Notes under the pieces: model-generated
What the model saw: the letters and a program-made list of their open reading frames with translations, nothing else
The model's database searches: none
What the model was told of the DNA's origin: nothing
Part shown: positions 17,075 through 24,470 of the stretch, piece by piece
Position numbering within the stretch: position 1 is the stretch's first letter
Layout of the letters: each line of letters begins with the position of its first letter
Translations under genes and position numbers: made by a program
Assembly (NCBI GenBank): GCA_016928935.1
Contig: JAFGJU010000215.1
Location: 1 to 31,213 of the forward strand
Direction: 5' to 3'
Source: Candidatus Eiseniibacteriota bacterium
GTDB taxonomy: Bacteria; Eisenbacteria; RBG-16-71-46; JAFGJU01
DNA length: 31,213 nt

Positions 17075-18376
17075 TCAATAGTAGTAGGTGACGCTGATCT
17101 TCCCGAACGGAATCTCGCTCTCGCCGCTCAACCAGTACATACCGGTGAACGGGTAGTCTTCGTTCAGGGTCGCATCGATCTCGAAATCGCTCCACTTGAA
17201 GCCAACGCCCATAGAGAACGCGAACGGCTCTTCGAGGTACGGCAGGTAGACGCCCTCTCCGTACATATAGTCGCGCATGTCAGGCGTAAGGTTGGCGTTC
17301 TTCGACTCGAACGTGAGCTCGCTGCCGTCGACCCACGCGAGCGTCGCCTTCTCATGCAGCAGGTTCTTCCTGGCGCCGAAGCGGATGGTGAGCCAATCCC
17401 TCAGGTCGGCCTCGAACGTACCGAACAGGAACGGGAGTGAGGTACCCGTGTATTCGAAGGTCTCGAGCAGACCCGGGTCGGGAGCGGCTTCGCCGAAGGT
17501 GTTTTCGACGTCCATCTTCCACTGGGAGAAGCCCACACCCAGCATGAAGAAGCTGCCCATGTCCACTCTCATGCCGAGGCCCGCTCTCATGTTGGTCAGA
17601 GTCTGGTCGCTGGCGTCCTCATCGTCGGCCACGTCACTCATGATCTCCCAGCCGACGTCATACTTGTTGTACCCGAACATCGGGACCAATGTCACGTTCT
17701 CGTTCATGAGGAAGAAACCGCGGCCCCAGAACCCGAACGACGGGTTCCCGGCGTCCTCGATCGAGAAGCCGTCGCCCAGTTCCTCGACGGCGAAGTCGAA
17801 GGTCCGGTACTCGAATGTGGCCTCGACCTTGTCCGCCTCTCTCACTTCCATGCTGGCGCTGATGCCGATGCCCATGTTGTTGAAGTACTCCGGGCTCACC
17901 ATGTCAGTGGATACGCCGTAGTAGAAGTACCACGGGCTGAAGCTCATTCCGGTGCCGTCATCGTACTCCCACTCCAGCTTGCTGGACGTGTTGTCGAACC
18001 TCACGCCGAAGGAAACCTTCTCGAAGTTCATACCCCAGAGAAGGTCGAACTGGCTGCCCTCGTTACCGCTCATCAACTGCGGTAGGGGCGAAATCATTCC
18101 GTGCTCCCTGAGCATGATGCCGAACACGCCGTAGGCGTTGTCCTGCCCAAGGCCCATGGTGGCGCCGAAGCCTCTGCCCCAACCGTCCTCGTAGCCGAGC
18201 TCACCGATAACCGCGGCGGGGTACCGGCAGATGGAGACCGGGTAGCTGAATACGTTGGCGTAGTCCTCGATGAAGTCCGGCGGCGCTCCCAAGCCTTCCA
18301 GTCTTGCGGAGGAAGCCAGAGCAAGCGCCGGAGTCATGAGAAGTAAAACCGAGAACAGGATGATCTTCCTAGACAT
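17075..18376 (-). CDS. Outer-membrane beta-barrel-like protein, function unknown
   Basis: 433 residues. A clear signal peptide (MSRKIILFSVLLLMTPALALASS) is followed by alternating amphipathic strands rich in aromatic and acidic residues, such as FGVRFDNTSSKLEWEYDDGTG and FMLGVGFSQWKMDVENTF. It ends in strand ISVTYYY with a terminal tyrosine, the usual C-terminal signal recognised by the BAM machinery. No family name can be given; length and periodicity fit a barrel of about 14-16 strands. The start ATG has AAAGGAGG about 9 nt upstream. It has its own promoter and terminator, so it is probably a monocistronic, well-expressed envelope protein. Confidence 0.8.
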   Translation of the reverse strand: MSRKIILFSVLLLMTPALALASSARLEGLGAPPDFIEDYANVFSYPVSICRYPAAVIGELGYEDGWGRGFGATMGLGQDNAYGVFGIMLREHGMISPLPQLMSGNEGSQFDLLWGMNFEKVSFGVRFDNTSSKLEWEYDDGTGMSFSPWYFYYGVSTDMVSPEYFNNMGIGISASMEVREADKVEATFEYRTFDFAVEELGDGFSIEDAGNPSFGFWGRGFFLMNENVTLVPMFGYNKYDVGWEIMSDVADDEDASDQTLTNMRAGLGMRVDMGSFFMLGVGFSQWKMDVENTFGEAAPDPGLLETFEYTGTSLPFLFGTFEADLRDWLTIRFGARKNLLHEKATLAWVDGSELTFESKNANLTPDMRDYMYGEGVYLPYLEEPFAFSMGVGFKWSDFEIDATLNEDYPFTGMYWLSGESEIPFGKISVTYYY

Positions 18377-18598
18377 TTGAGAAAGCCTCCTTTGTACTCT
18401 CTCCTAATTTCGTTCTAACTTAGCAACCTCGTCCCTCACCCAACCCCTACCAGCCACCTTAGAAGAGGTCAGAGATTCCTGTTACAACACCCCCTTTCGC
18501 AGTCAATCATCTCAAGCCGTCGACTATGGCGATGCAGCTTCACGCAAGCACTGCAAACAACAAGAAGTAATTAAGTGCGTTACGACGCTTGGTGGCAC

Positions 18599-18627
18599 AC
18601 TCTATGGGAAGCTACTTTTCTTGTCAA
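18599..18627 (-). promoter_or_regulatory. Promoter of the barrel-protein gene, overlapping the previous gene's stop
   Basis: TTGACA (complement of 18622-18627), 17-nt spacer, TAGAGT (complement of 18599-18604). The -35 box overlaps the last bases of the NlpC/P60 gene. The implied 5' leader is about 215 nt, which is long and has no recognised riboswitch. A weaker TTGACT with TAACAG lies inside that leader (18479-18506). Confidence 0.65.
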
Positions 18628-19469
18628 TCTTTTTTTCTCCGCCCCAGGGGCCGAGCCGCAACCCTCAGAAGACCCGCCAGGTCGGCCACGGAATCCGGCC
18701 TCCCATCCTCCAGATTTCCTTCTCTGACATAGCCATAGGCGTGCAAGAGTCGGAGCCCTCCGGTCGAGATGGCCACGTGGGAGACACCCTTCCTGCTGGT
18801 CCCGAAGAACAGAAGGTCGGCGGGCCTGAACGGGCCCGTGCTGCTGCCCAGAACCTCTGCGCGCAGGGCCCTGAGCTGGTCACAGGCGTCGCGGGGAAGC
18901 GGGACGCCGCAGCAGCGAAAAACGGTCTGAACAAACCCTGAACAATCGCAACCCCATGGAGTTATACCACCCCAGAGGTACGGCGCACCGGCGAACTGCC
19001 GGGCCACTTTGAGTACGTCAGCCGGACTGCTGGGCGCCGTCGGCACGGCAACGAGCTGGCTGCGCGTCAGCCAGCCGGTCCGGCCTTCCGGCAGGGCGGT
19101 TTCCACCCATCGACCCCTGCGAGTGAGCCCAGGGAGACGCGTCCCCAGCGCGAGCTCGCACACTAGGGTCGCCGAAGAATGCGGGGCCGCCAGGACCTGG
19201 GCGCTCCTAGTCCCCACCTGCACAGGGAGATCCGAGTCCCACGCCTTCAAAACGGCGGCCGAAGGCCGCGTCACCGACCAGCTGCGCACCCAGCCTCGGT
19301 ATCCGTCCCAGCGTATGGCTCTCAACCACTTGCGGTCCGGCGCGCGAGCGGTGATTGTGAGCGTCTCTCCCAGAACGGCCTGCGTGACGAGCTCCGAGGC
19401 GTGAGACGGCCTTCTCCTGAGCTCCGCCACCGGCACGGACACAAAGACACGAACAGTCCGCTTCGGCAT
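18624..19469 (-). CDS. NlpC/P60 peptidase with two N-terminal SH3b domains (YkfC-like)
   Basis: 281 residues. Two SH3b-like domains (about 6-70 and 78-142, each with a GW-R turn) precede an NlpC/P60 cysteine peptidase domain. The nucleophile is C176 (GCDCSGF), with H231 (GVSHVAI) and H243 (LLHAYG) as partners. In characterised relatives such as Bacillus YkfC, this layout cuts the gamma-D-glutamyl-diamino acid bond in free murein peptides. No signal peptide is seen: the protein begins MPKRTVRVFVSVPVAELRRRP. A cytoplasmic murein-peptide recycling role therefore fits better than wall hydrolysis. The ATG at 19469 has GGAGG 7 nt upstream and is preferred to the GTG one codon before it. It is 63 nt downstream of the GWxTD gene and probably cotranscribed. 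Confidence 0.88.
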   Translation of the reverse strand: MPKRTVRVFVSVPVAELRRRPSHASELVTQAVLGETLTITARAPDRKWLRAIRWDGYRGWVRSWSVTRPSAAVLKAWDSDLPVQVGTRSAQVLAAPHSSATLVCELALGTRLPGLTRRGRWVETALPEGRTGWLTRSQLVAVPTAPSSPADVLKVARQFAGAPYLWGGITPWGCDCSGFVQTVFRCCGVPLPRDACDQLRALRAEVLGSSTGPFRPADLLFFGTSRKGVSHVAISTGGLRLLHAYGYVREGNLEDGRPDSVADLAGLLRVAARPLGRRKKD

Positions 19470-19532
19470 CACTCGGCCTCCGGCCGTCGGCCCGCACGCG
19501 ATGGCCCGACAGACTGCCCTGCCAGGACCACG

Positions 19533-20855
19533 TCACTCGTAAGACGGGCCCACGAGCTGGTATTCGCCCAGTCCCATCCGGTCAACAAAGACGAAGGTAA
19601 GGTTCAACTGATAGTAGTACCAGACCTCGTACGCTGGGCCCGAGGCGGTGACCGGCCTCGCCTCAACGTTGTCGGGAGGGCCCCTCCGAATGTATATCCT
19701 GCCCCTGTCCGTCTTCCATCCTCCCCCGAAGTAAGAGAAATTCACGTTGGCGTAGTGCACCCGCTCGAAGAACTCAATCAGGAACTCGTTCTCGGGGGTT
19801 TCGGGGTTCGGGTCCCTCTTGGCCCAGAACTCCATCCACAGTCTCTTCCGGTCGGCGCCCGTGGCCTCCTTCAGGGGCTCGAGCTCCGAGCGATGAGCTA
19901 TGTAGCCGAGGAGCGTCATCGTGTCGTCTATGTTGACGTCCAGAGGAAACCTGCTCTCGTCTATCTCGAAGGTGCCAATGCTCTTAGCCGCTCCACGACC
20001 GCTGCCCAGCCGGAGTTCCAGGGTGTAACGACCCATGTTCAGGTCGTCCAGGGAGGGCGAATAGACCAGATAGGACGTCCCGCCCGTCCTGGCTACGTAG
20101 GCCGTGTCGGTGAGCCTGGTGGCTCCCTCCTCGTCCAGTATCCTGCAGAACACGCGGAATCCCGACGTGTCCCTCGGAACGGCGCCGGCTGCCGCCACGG
20201 AATCGTAGACCTCTGCGTAAACACACATCGAGGAATACCTCTCCCCGAACCGAGCCCTGGGGTGGGGTATCACCATCCTTCCGGACGGACCCACGGCAGC
20301 GGAGTCCCCCGGGCCGGGAGCGGGCCCGCAGAGGCCCACGAGCATGTCGCTTATGGCCGGCAGGGCTTCAATGGCCCTCAAGTCCAGACGAACGGTCACC
20401 GAAGACTGCCTGCCCGACTCCACGTTCTCGGTCCGCACCACCAATTCGTACCTGCCCGGAGCGGACGCAAGGCGCAGTGTCTCCGTGTACGAGAGCTCGG
20501 GCGACACCGTCTCTTTGTACGCGGAGCACGTCACGCGGCGCCTCCACGAGTCTCCTGTGACCTGCCTGCCCTTCAGGTCGTATAGGATGGCCTGGACCTC
20601 AAAGTCGGCAGTGTACCCCCCACCCTTCCGCAGGAACTGAAGCTGGCTGTAAGAGACCTCGTAGAAGATCTCCAGAGCGCCGCCGGAGCCGGGGCTCGCG
20701 AAGTAGGTGGCGTCAACGTAGAAGTGCGGGAGGGTCCTGGCCCGCCAGGGCCGGGCGTCCGTCTGAGCGCCGGCGGTGGCCGCACTCAAGGCAAGCAGCA
20801 CGCCAGCCGCCAGCAGAAAACAGACGACTCCGCGTCTCGGAAAGCTGGGTCTCAT
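19533..20855 (-). CDS. Secreted GWxTD-domain protein
   Basis: 440 residues with a signal peptide (hydrophobic 11-29, cut near AGA-QT). The last 110 residues carry the GWxTD domain: FWAKRDPNPETPENEFLIEFFERV is followed by GWKTD (379-383) and RGRIYIRRGPPDNVE. The domain is named only by motif and has no known biochemical role; it is common in FCB-group phyla and seems to act in the envelope. The middle 300 residues look like two beta-sandwich domains. The start ATG has AAGGAGG about 9 nt upstream. Its promoter lies 42-72 nt upstream and is divergent from the 21050 gene. The NlpC/P60 peptidase gene follows. Confidence 0.85.
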   Translation of the reverse strand: MRPSFPRRGVVCFLLAAGVLLALSAATAGAQTDARPWRARTLPHFYVDATYFASPGSGGALEIFYEVSYSQLQFLRKGGGYTADFEVQAILYDLKGRQVTGDSWRRRVTCSAYKETVSPELSYTETLRLASAPGRYELVVRTENVESGRQSSVTVRLDLRAIEALPAISDMLVGLCGPAPGPGDSAAVGPSGRMVIPHPRARFGERYSSMCVYAEVYDSVAAAGAVPRDTSGFRVFCRILDEEGATRLTDTAYVARTGGTSYLVYSPSLDDLNMGRYTLELRLGSGRGAAKSIGTFEIDESRFPLDVNIDDTMTLLGYIAHRSELEPLKEATGADRKRLWMEFWAKRDPNPETPENEFLIEFFERVHYANVNFSYFGGGWKTDRGRIYIRRGPPDNVEARPVTASGPAYEVWYYYQLNLTFVFVDRMGLGEYQLVGPSYE

Positions 20856-20897
20856 GAATCCACGCCTCCTTGTCGGCCGCAGGCCGGCGACACGCGC

Positions 20898-20926
20898 AAT
20901 CTAACACATGGCAGGGCGGGGTTCAA
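20898..20926 (-). promoter_or_regulatory. Candidate promoter of the GWxTD-NlpC/P60 pair
   Basis: TTGAAC, 17-nt spacer, TAGATT with TGT just before the -10 box, read on the minus strand. The -10 lies about 42 nt from the GWxTD ATG. Confidence 0.6.
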
Positions 20927-20939
20927 CGCTCTCTAAATG

Positions 20940-20969
20940 TTGTTGCAACGGGCCGGGGGTTGTTATACA
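20940..20969 (+). promoter_or_regulatory. Candidate promoter for the 21050 gene
   Basis: TATACA at 20964-20969 preceded by TGT is a good extended -10 box. The best -35 is TTGTTG with an 18-nt spacer (weak). The implied leader to the ATG is about 75 nt. Confidence 0.5.
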
Positions 20970-20979
20970 TTGTTTTACT

Positions 20980-21043
20980 TCAGGAGCGTTTCCTGAGGGG
21001 ACAGAAAGGTTGACTCCTGCGGGGGTTTGACGATATTCAGGAG
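20980..21043 (+). promoter_or_regulatory. Leader hairpins; the second can hide the Shine-Dalgarno
   Basis: TCAGGA (20980-20985) can pair with TCCTGA (20991-20996). CTCCTG (21014-21019) can pair with CAGGAG (21038-21043), which is part of the AGGAGG ribosome-binding site of the 21050 gene. The four segments are cross-compatible, so alternative foldings exist. Each stem is only 6 bp. Confidence 0.35.
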
Positions 21044-21049
21044 GTAACT

Positions 21050-21799
21050 ATGAAGCGCTGTGCCATCGCGGTCCTCGTCCTCGCCACGTTCATGTTCGCC
21101 CCAGCGGCTGCCAGAGCGGCCGAGGGTACTATTCCCCTGGTGTCGTTCGGGCTGAGGGGCGGCATGGCCAGCTACACCATGGGGGACATGAACGTAGAGG
21201 TCAACGACATCAACGACATCCTGACCGACCCCCGAAACCGCTTCGACGAACTGGAGAAGTTCGGCAGCGGCCCCGTCGGTGGAGCCGAGCTGCGAGTCCG
21301 CGTACTGCCCTATCTGGCGGTGGCCGTGACGACTGAGTACCTCTTCGAAAGCTCCAAGGTCGGCCTCGAGGTCGTGGGTGAGGAGTTCCGTGAGATAGAC
21401 ATACACGCCAGCACTGTGCCGGTCACCCTGCGGGTCATGTACGTGGTCCGGAATGCCACCAGGCCCAAGCTCTTCTACACGATGGGGGCCGGCGTTTCGT
21501 ACCTCACCCTGGGCCGCCTGCGCTCCGAGTCTGCGCCTATCATAGACCTGGACTTTCCCCGGGTCGAGTACGCGACCGCGGACGCCGACGGCATGGGCAT
21601 GCAGCTTTTTGCGGGCGCGGAGTATTTCGTCAAACCCTGGTTGTCCGTGGGCGGCGAACTCCTCTACCGATACGCCAAACTCTCTGAACTGACGTACAAC
21701 GACAACGACCAGCCCGTGCTGATGAACGACGGGAGCGAGCTCGCCGTCGACTTCAGCGGGTTTAACGTAGCCGCCTGCTTCAGAGCTCACTTGTTCTAG
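21050..21799 (+). CDS. Outer-membrane beta-barrel protein, small
   Basis: 249 residues with signal peptide MKRCAIAVLVLATFMFAPAAARAA. The mature part alternates hydrophobic and polar residues and repeats GxGV/GxEL turns (TMGAGVSYLTLG, LSVGGELLYRYAKLSEL) typical of eight-stranded barrels of the OmpW/OmpA-like group, and it ends in F. Strand-turn sequence is not specific enough to name a family. An ideal AGGAGG lies 5 nt before the ATG. Another small barrel gene follows on the same strand 83 nt later and may be cotranscribed. Confidence 0.75.
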   Translation: MKRCAIAVLVLATFMFAPAAARAAEGTIPLVSFGLRGGMASYTMGDMNVEVNDINDILTDPRNRFDELEKFGSGPVGGAELRVRVLPYLAVAVTTEYLFESSKVGLEVVGEEFREIDIHASTVPVTLRVMYVVRNATRPKLFYTMGAGVSYLTLGRLRSESAPIIDLDFPRVEYATADADGMGMQLFAGAEYFVKPWLSVGGELLYRYAKLSELTYNDNDQPVLMNDGSELAVDFSGFNVAACFRAHLF

Positions 21800-21882
21800 C
21801 AGAAGCCACGCCTGACCGGCCTCTTGGCAAACGGGCTGCGGCCTCCCCGCCGCGTGTCCGGCCGGTGAAAGTGGGGTGCTCC

Positions 21883-22413
21883 ATGCGAAAGCGTACAAGC
21901 CTTCTGCTCGGCCTGTGCATTCCGTTCTGCCTATTGTCGGCCGCCTACGCCGACATCATGCCGCCGGGCACTCACGAGCTGGGAGGAAGCGCCGAGATTG
22001 TATTTCCGGAGGACGGCTCGTACGTGTACCTGGGGCCGCGCTTCGGGACCGTCTTCGCCCCGGGGTCTGAGGTGGAGATGGAGGTGGGTTACTCGAGGCA
22101 ATCGAACGGGGTCACGTACTCAAGGCTGTCCTTCGCAGCCAACTTCGTCTACAGCTTTGAGACCATGTCCGCGCCCTACCCGTTCATGCTCCTCGGCCTG
22201 GGCTTCGCCAGGTCTCACTGGGACATCGACGCGGACGGCGACCGTTACGACGAGGACGACAGCAACGGCCTTGTCAACTTGGGAGCCGGCCTCAGAGTCC
22301 CGCTGACCGAGTCTTGTTGCCTGCGCACGGAGCTCCGCTACACGAGGGAATTCGCAAGTCCCGACGTGAGCTCGACCGCCATCAGGGCCGGGTTCTCCGT
22401 CCTCCTCAGGTAA
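21883..22413 (+). CDS. Small outer-membrane beta-barrel protein, function unknown
   Basis: About 176 residues. A signal peptide (MRKRTSLLLGLCIPFCLLSAAYA) is followed by barrel-like strands: GGSAEIVFPEDGSYVYLGPRFGTVF, VEMEVGYSRQSNGVTYSRLSFAANFVYSF and FMLLGLGFARSHW. A DADGDRYDEDDSNG loop resembles a calcium-binding acidic turn. It ends FSVLLR, not in an aromatic residue, which is unusual for an outer-membrane barrel. A GTG 18 nt upstream is possible, but the ATG at 21883 places the signal peptide at the N-terminus. Its last 8 nt overlap the end of the convergent activase gene. Confidence 0.68.
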   Translation: MRKRTSLLLGLCIPFCLLSAAYADIMPPGTHELGGSAEIVFPEDGSYVYLGPRFGTVFAPGSEVEMEVGYSRQSNGVTYSRLSFAANFVYSFETMSAPYPFMLLGLGFARSHWDIDADGDRYDEDDSNGLVNLGAGLRVPLTESCCLRTELRYTREFASPDVSSTAIRAGFSVLLR

Positions 22414-23071
22414 GGCGCGGCTGTCCGCTGCTTCCGGCGATCTCCCTGAGGCCGTCCAACAGAAGGAACCTGCCCAGCGGGTTCACGGTCGCGGGCAGGC
22501 TGCTCACGAACAGGGGATTTTCGCACAGCCCGCCGCAGAGATGGAGCACGGAAGGGCATCCCGCGAACCTGTGGGCGCTGACGGCGATCCCCTTCACGAA
22601 CCGCGCCACCGCGACACCGACCTCCTGCCCCTGGGCCACGGCGTCAAACACCGCGCTCATGCCCAGCACCCCGCACGCGACCGTAAGGTGGTCCTCGGGC
22701 ACAGACAGCGTCCTGTAGTCCAGCTTGAAGTGCATCTCAAGAAGCTCTATGGAGAACCCCATGGAGGCGCCGCACTCGGAGTTCCACCCCGCCCTTTCGA
22801 ACCCTCCGTTCTCGAACGCCACGAACTTGACGTCTCTGCTCCCGCAGTCCAGCACCACGAAGCTCCGCGCGGCCACCCTGCGCTTCGCCCCCATGGCCAG
22901 CGCCACAAGTTCGTTGACGACGACGTCCGACCTCAGGCGCGCGTTGTGGCCGGTGCCCAGGTCCGCCCGTACGCCGGGCTCAAGGTCTATCGTCCTCACC
23001 ACCCTGGGTCCGGCTTCGGATGCAGTGTCCACCAGCTTGGTGTATGACGTGCCGAAGTCACCCAGTATCAT
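22406..23071 (-). CDS. Compact BadF/BadG/HgdC-type ATP-dependent activase with 4Fe-4S cysteines
   Basis: 221 residues of the ASKHA acyl-CoA dehydratase activase family. In known cases a homodimer bridged by one 4Fe-4S cluster uses ATP hydrolysis to give a low-potential electron to a dehydratase or reductase. Landmarks in order: phosphate-1 DFGTSYTK (5-12); TGHNAR in place of TGYGR; VNELVALAMGA; phosphate-2 DCGSRDVK (75-82, equivalent of DIGGQDSK); SECGASMGFSIE (98-109) with C100; ACGVLG with C133; and adenosine motif LCGGLCEN. C100 and C133 occupy the positions of the two cluster ligands of HgdC, so the cluster is probably retained. It is shorter than usual (about 260) mainly between the two phosphate motifs. 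Its ATG overlaps the upstream stop as ATGA. Target: presumably the product of the adjacent gene. Confidence 0.8.
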   Translation of the reverse strand: MILGDFGTSYTKLVDTASEAGPRVVRTIDLEPGVRADLGTGHNARLRSDVVVNELVALAMGAKRRVAARSFVVLDCGSRDVKFVAFENGGFERAGWNSECGASMGFSIELLEMHFKLDYRTLSVPEDHLTVACGVLGMSAVFDAVAQGQEVGVAVARFVKGIAVSAHRFAGCPSVLHLCGGLCENPLFVSSLPATVNPLGRFLLLDGLREIAGSSGQPRLT

Positions 23072-23820
23072 GACCGCCGAGCACCCACGACGCCGTTCAG
23101 CTCCAGGAACGCCTCCACCTTCGCCCGCGTGCTGGCGCTGATGTCGAAGTCGCCGTCCACGTAAAACCCCATGGGATGAAGATGCGCCAGGTAGTATGCG
23201 ATCGAGTTCTTGGCGCAGAAGGACTGGGCAAAGAAGACCGTCGGGATCTCGGGGTCAAACTCGAGCTCGAGGTCCATGTCAGCCGGGGTCTTGTTCTCCA
23301 TGCATCTGGCCCAGCCAAACACGTGGGTTTCCGGCGGGAACAGCTCGAGGAGGCTGAAGTCCCTGGGCGGCACTCCCCAGAACCCACACCTCGGCCTCGA
23401 GGCCGGGAAGTCGCCGGCCGCCCCGTCGGGCAGCTTCACGCTCTCCACGATCTTGTTGAATTTCTCGACCAGCGGCAGGGACGAAACGCACACTGGGTTG
23501 CCGCGTCTCTCCGAGTCCTCGTTCCTCGTCTCCACCACCGGCGCCCTGAGCTCGTGCTTGAGCACGTTGACGACGTACCGGGCGCCGTCGCACTTGCCCC
23601 GGCCGACGTCGGCGTAAACCCTGTCCAGGTCGAGACGGAGGCCGTTCGACAGGACCGTCCTCAACACCGCGCAGTAGTAGCGCGGGATGAGTCTCGCCTC
23701 CTCCTCCACGTTGATGTTCGGGGTCGTCGCGTCCAGGTCCACGACGTCGGCTCGCTCGTCCCGCAGCCGGCGGATCGTCTCCAGCGGCGGAACCCCAATG
23801 ATTCCGACTCGCTCCGTCAA
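23068..23820 (-). CDS. Small Cys-containing protein, tentatively 2-hydroxyacyl-CoA dehydratase D-component-like
   Basis: 250 residues, no signal peptide or membrane helix. I do not recognise it with certainty. Similarity to the HgdB/FldB/BcrC group is suggested by the N-terminal VGIIGVPPLETIRRL with an aspartate-rich follow-up, and by GKCDGARYVVNVLKHELRAPVVET, which matches the CDG..K...VL...LPV cluster-binding region. The neighbouring activase supports it too. Six cysteines (C50, C77, C111, C145, C173, C202) could ligate a cluster; RPRCGFWGVPP, ARCMEN and QSFCAKN are distinctive. Classical subunits are about 370-430 residues, so this is roughly half size. The start is TTG at 23820: AAGGAG lies 7 nt upstream and the TTG overlaps the previous gene's TGA as TTGA. 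The frame runs on upstream, but only as shadow of the transporter gene. Confidence 0.5.
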   Translation of the reverse strand: MTERVGIIGVPPLETIRRLRDERADVVDLDATTPNINVEEEARLIPRYYCAVLRTVLSNGLRLDLDRVYADVGRGKCDGARYVVNVLKHELRAPVVETRNEDSERRGNPVCVSSLPLVEKFNKIVESVKLPDGAAGDFPASRPRCGFWGVPPRDFSLLELFPPETHVFGWARCMENKTPADMDLELEFDPEIPTVFFAQSFCAKNSIAYYLAHLHPMGFYVDGDFDISASTRAKVEAFLELNGVVGARRS

Positions 23821-24419
23821 CTCTCCACTCCTTCCGGCGCGGCCCCCGCCCTCCTCCTGACCGCATAGATGAGGGGGAGGCTCAAGACCGTGATTGCCAT
23901 TTTCACCGCGTACTGGCCCTTCATCAATCCCAAGACCGGCATCACCCCCGCGAACGCAATGCTGATGAAGACCGCCGTGTCCGCGGCGGTGGAAACGGAG
24001 TTGCTGGCGAGCACTCTGAGCCACTTCGGCCCGCCCACCCTCTCCCTCCACCAGGAGAATATCTGGGTGTCGATGAGAGAGCTCACGAGATAGGCAGTCA
24101 GGCTGGCCGCCACAATCCTGGGAGTGCCGCCGAGAACTGAGGCGAAAGCAGCTTCGTCCGCATAGAAGGACGCTGCGGGCAACGCTATGGCCAGCCTGCA
24201 GTATGCGGCCAGGAGCAGATTGGCGGCCAGGGTGCTGTACACCACCCGCCTGGCGCGTCTCTTCCCCAGTCTCTCGTTGATGAGGTCGATTAACGTGAAG
24301 GTCAGAGTGTAGATGAAGACGGCGGACGGCACCGTCACCGGTCCGAGCGTAACCGGCTTGGACGCAGTCACGTTGGCTATGAGCTCGCACGCCACGTACA
24401 GGGCAATGAGCAGAATCAT
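23817..24419 (-). CDS. VUT/YhhQ-family membrane transporter (queuosine-precursor transporter family)
   Basis: 200 residues, six or so hydrophobic helices. Family landmarks: TFTLIDLINERLGKRRAR (41-57; equivalent of the FxxTDLINExYGKKxAR signature), SSLIDTQIFSWWRER (113-127) and LRVLASNSVSTAADTAVFISIAF (134-156). Characterised members import 7-deazaguanine queuosine precursors such as preQ0 and preQ1, but the family is broad and substrate cannot be read from sequence. The ATG at 24419 has AGGAGG 4 nt upstream. It is the first gene of a three-gene operon and shares 4 nt with the next gene. The frame extends 18 codons upstream without a good site. Confidence 0.85.
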   Translation of the reverse strand: MILLIALYVACELIANVTASKPVTLGPVTVPSAVFIYTLTFTLIDLINERLGKRRARRVVYSTLAANLLLAAYCRLAIALPAASFYADEAAFASVLGGTPRIVAASLTAYLVSSLIDTQIFSWWRERVGGPKWLRVLASNSVSTAADTAVFISIAFAGVMPVLGLMKGQYAVKMAITVLSLPLIYAVRRRAGAAPEGVES

Positions 24420-24441
24420 GGAGCCTCCTGGCTGCCAGCGA

Positions 24442-24470
24442 ATGCTACCAGAAAGAGCGCGAGCGGACAA
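24442..24470 (-). promoter_or_regulatory. Candidate promoter of the VUT-activase operon
   Basis: TTGTCC (complement of 24465-24470), 17-nt spacer, TAGCAT with TGG before it, ending 22 nt before the transporter ATG. The leader would be very short. Confidence 0.55.

Noticed and set aside
18377..18598. Long leader of the barrel gene considered as a riboswitch
   Set aside because: No conserved riboswitch core could be recognised by eye and the downstream gene is not a metabolic or transport enzyme of a known class. A covariance search would be needed to reopen this.
23821..24390. 190-codon N-terminal extension of the dehydratase-like gene
   Set aside because: It lies wholly within the VUT transporter gene in another frame and has arginine/histidine-rich shadow composition. 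The TTG at 23820 with AAGGAG is a better start.
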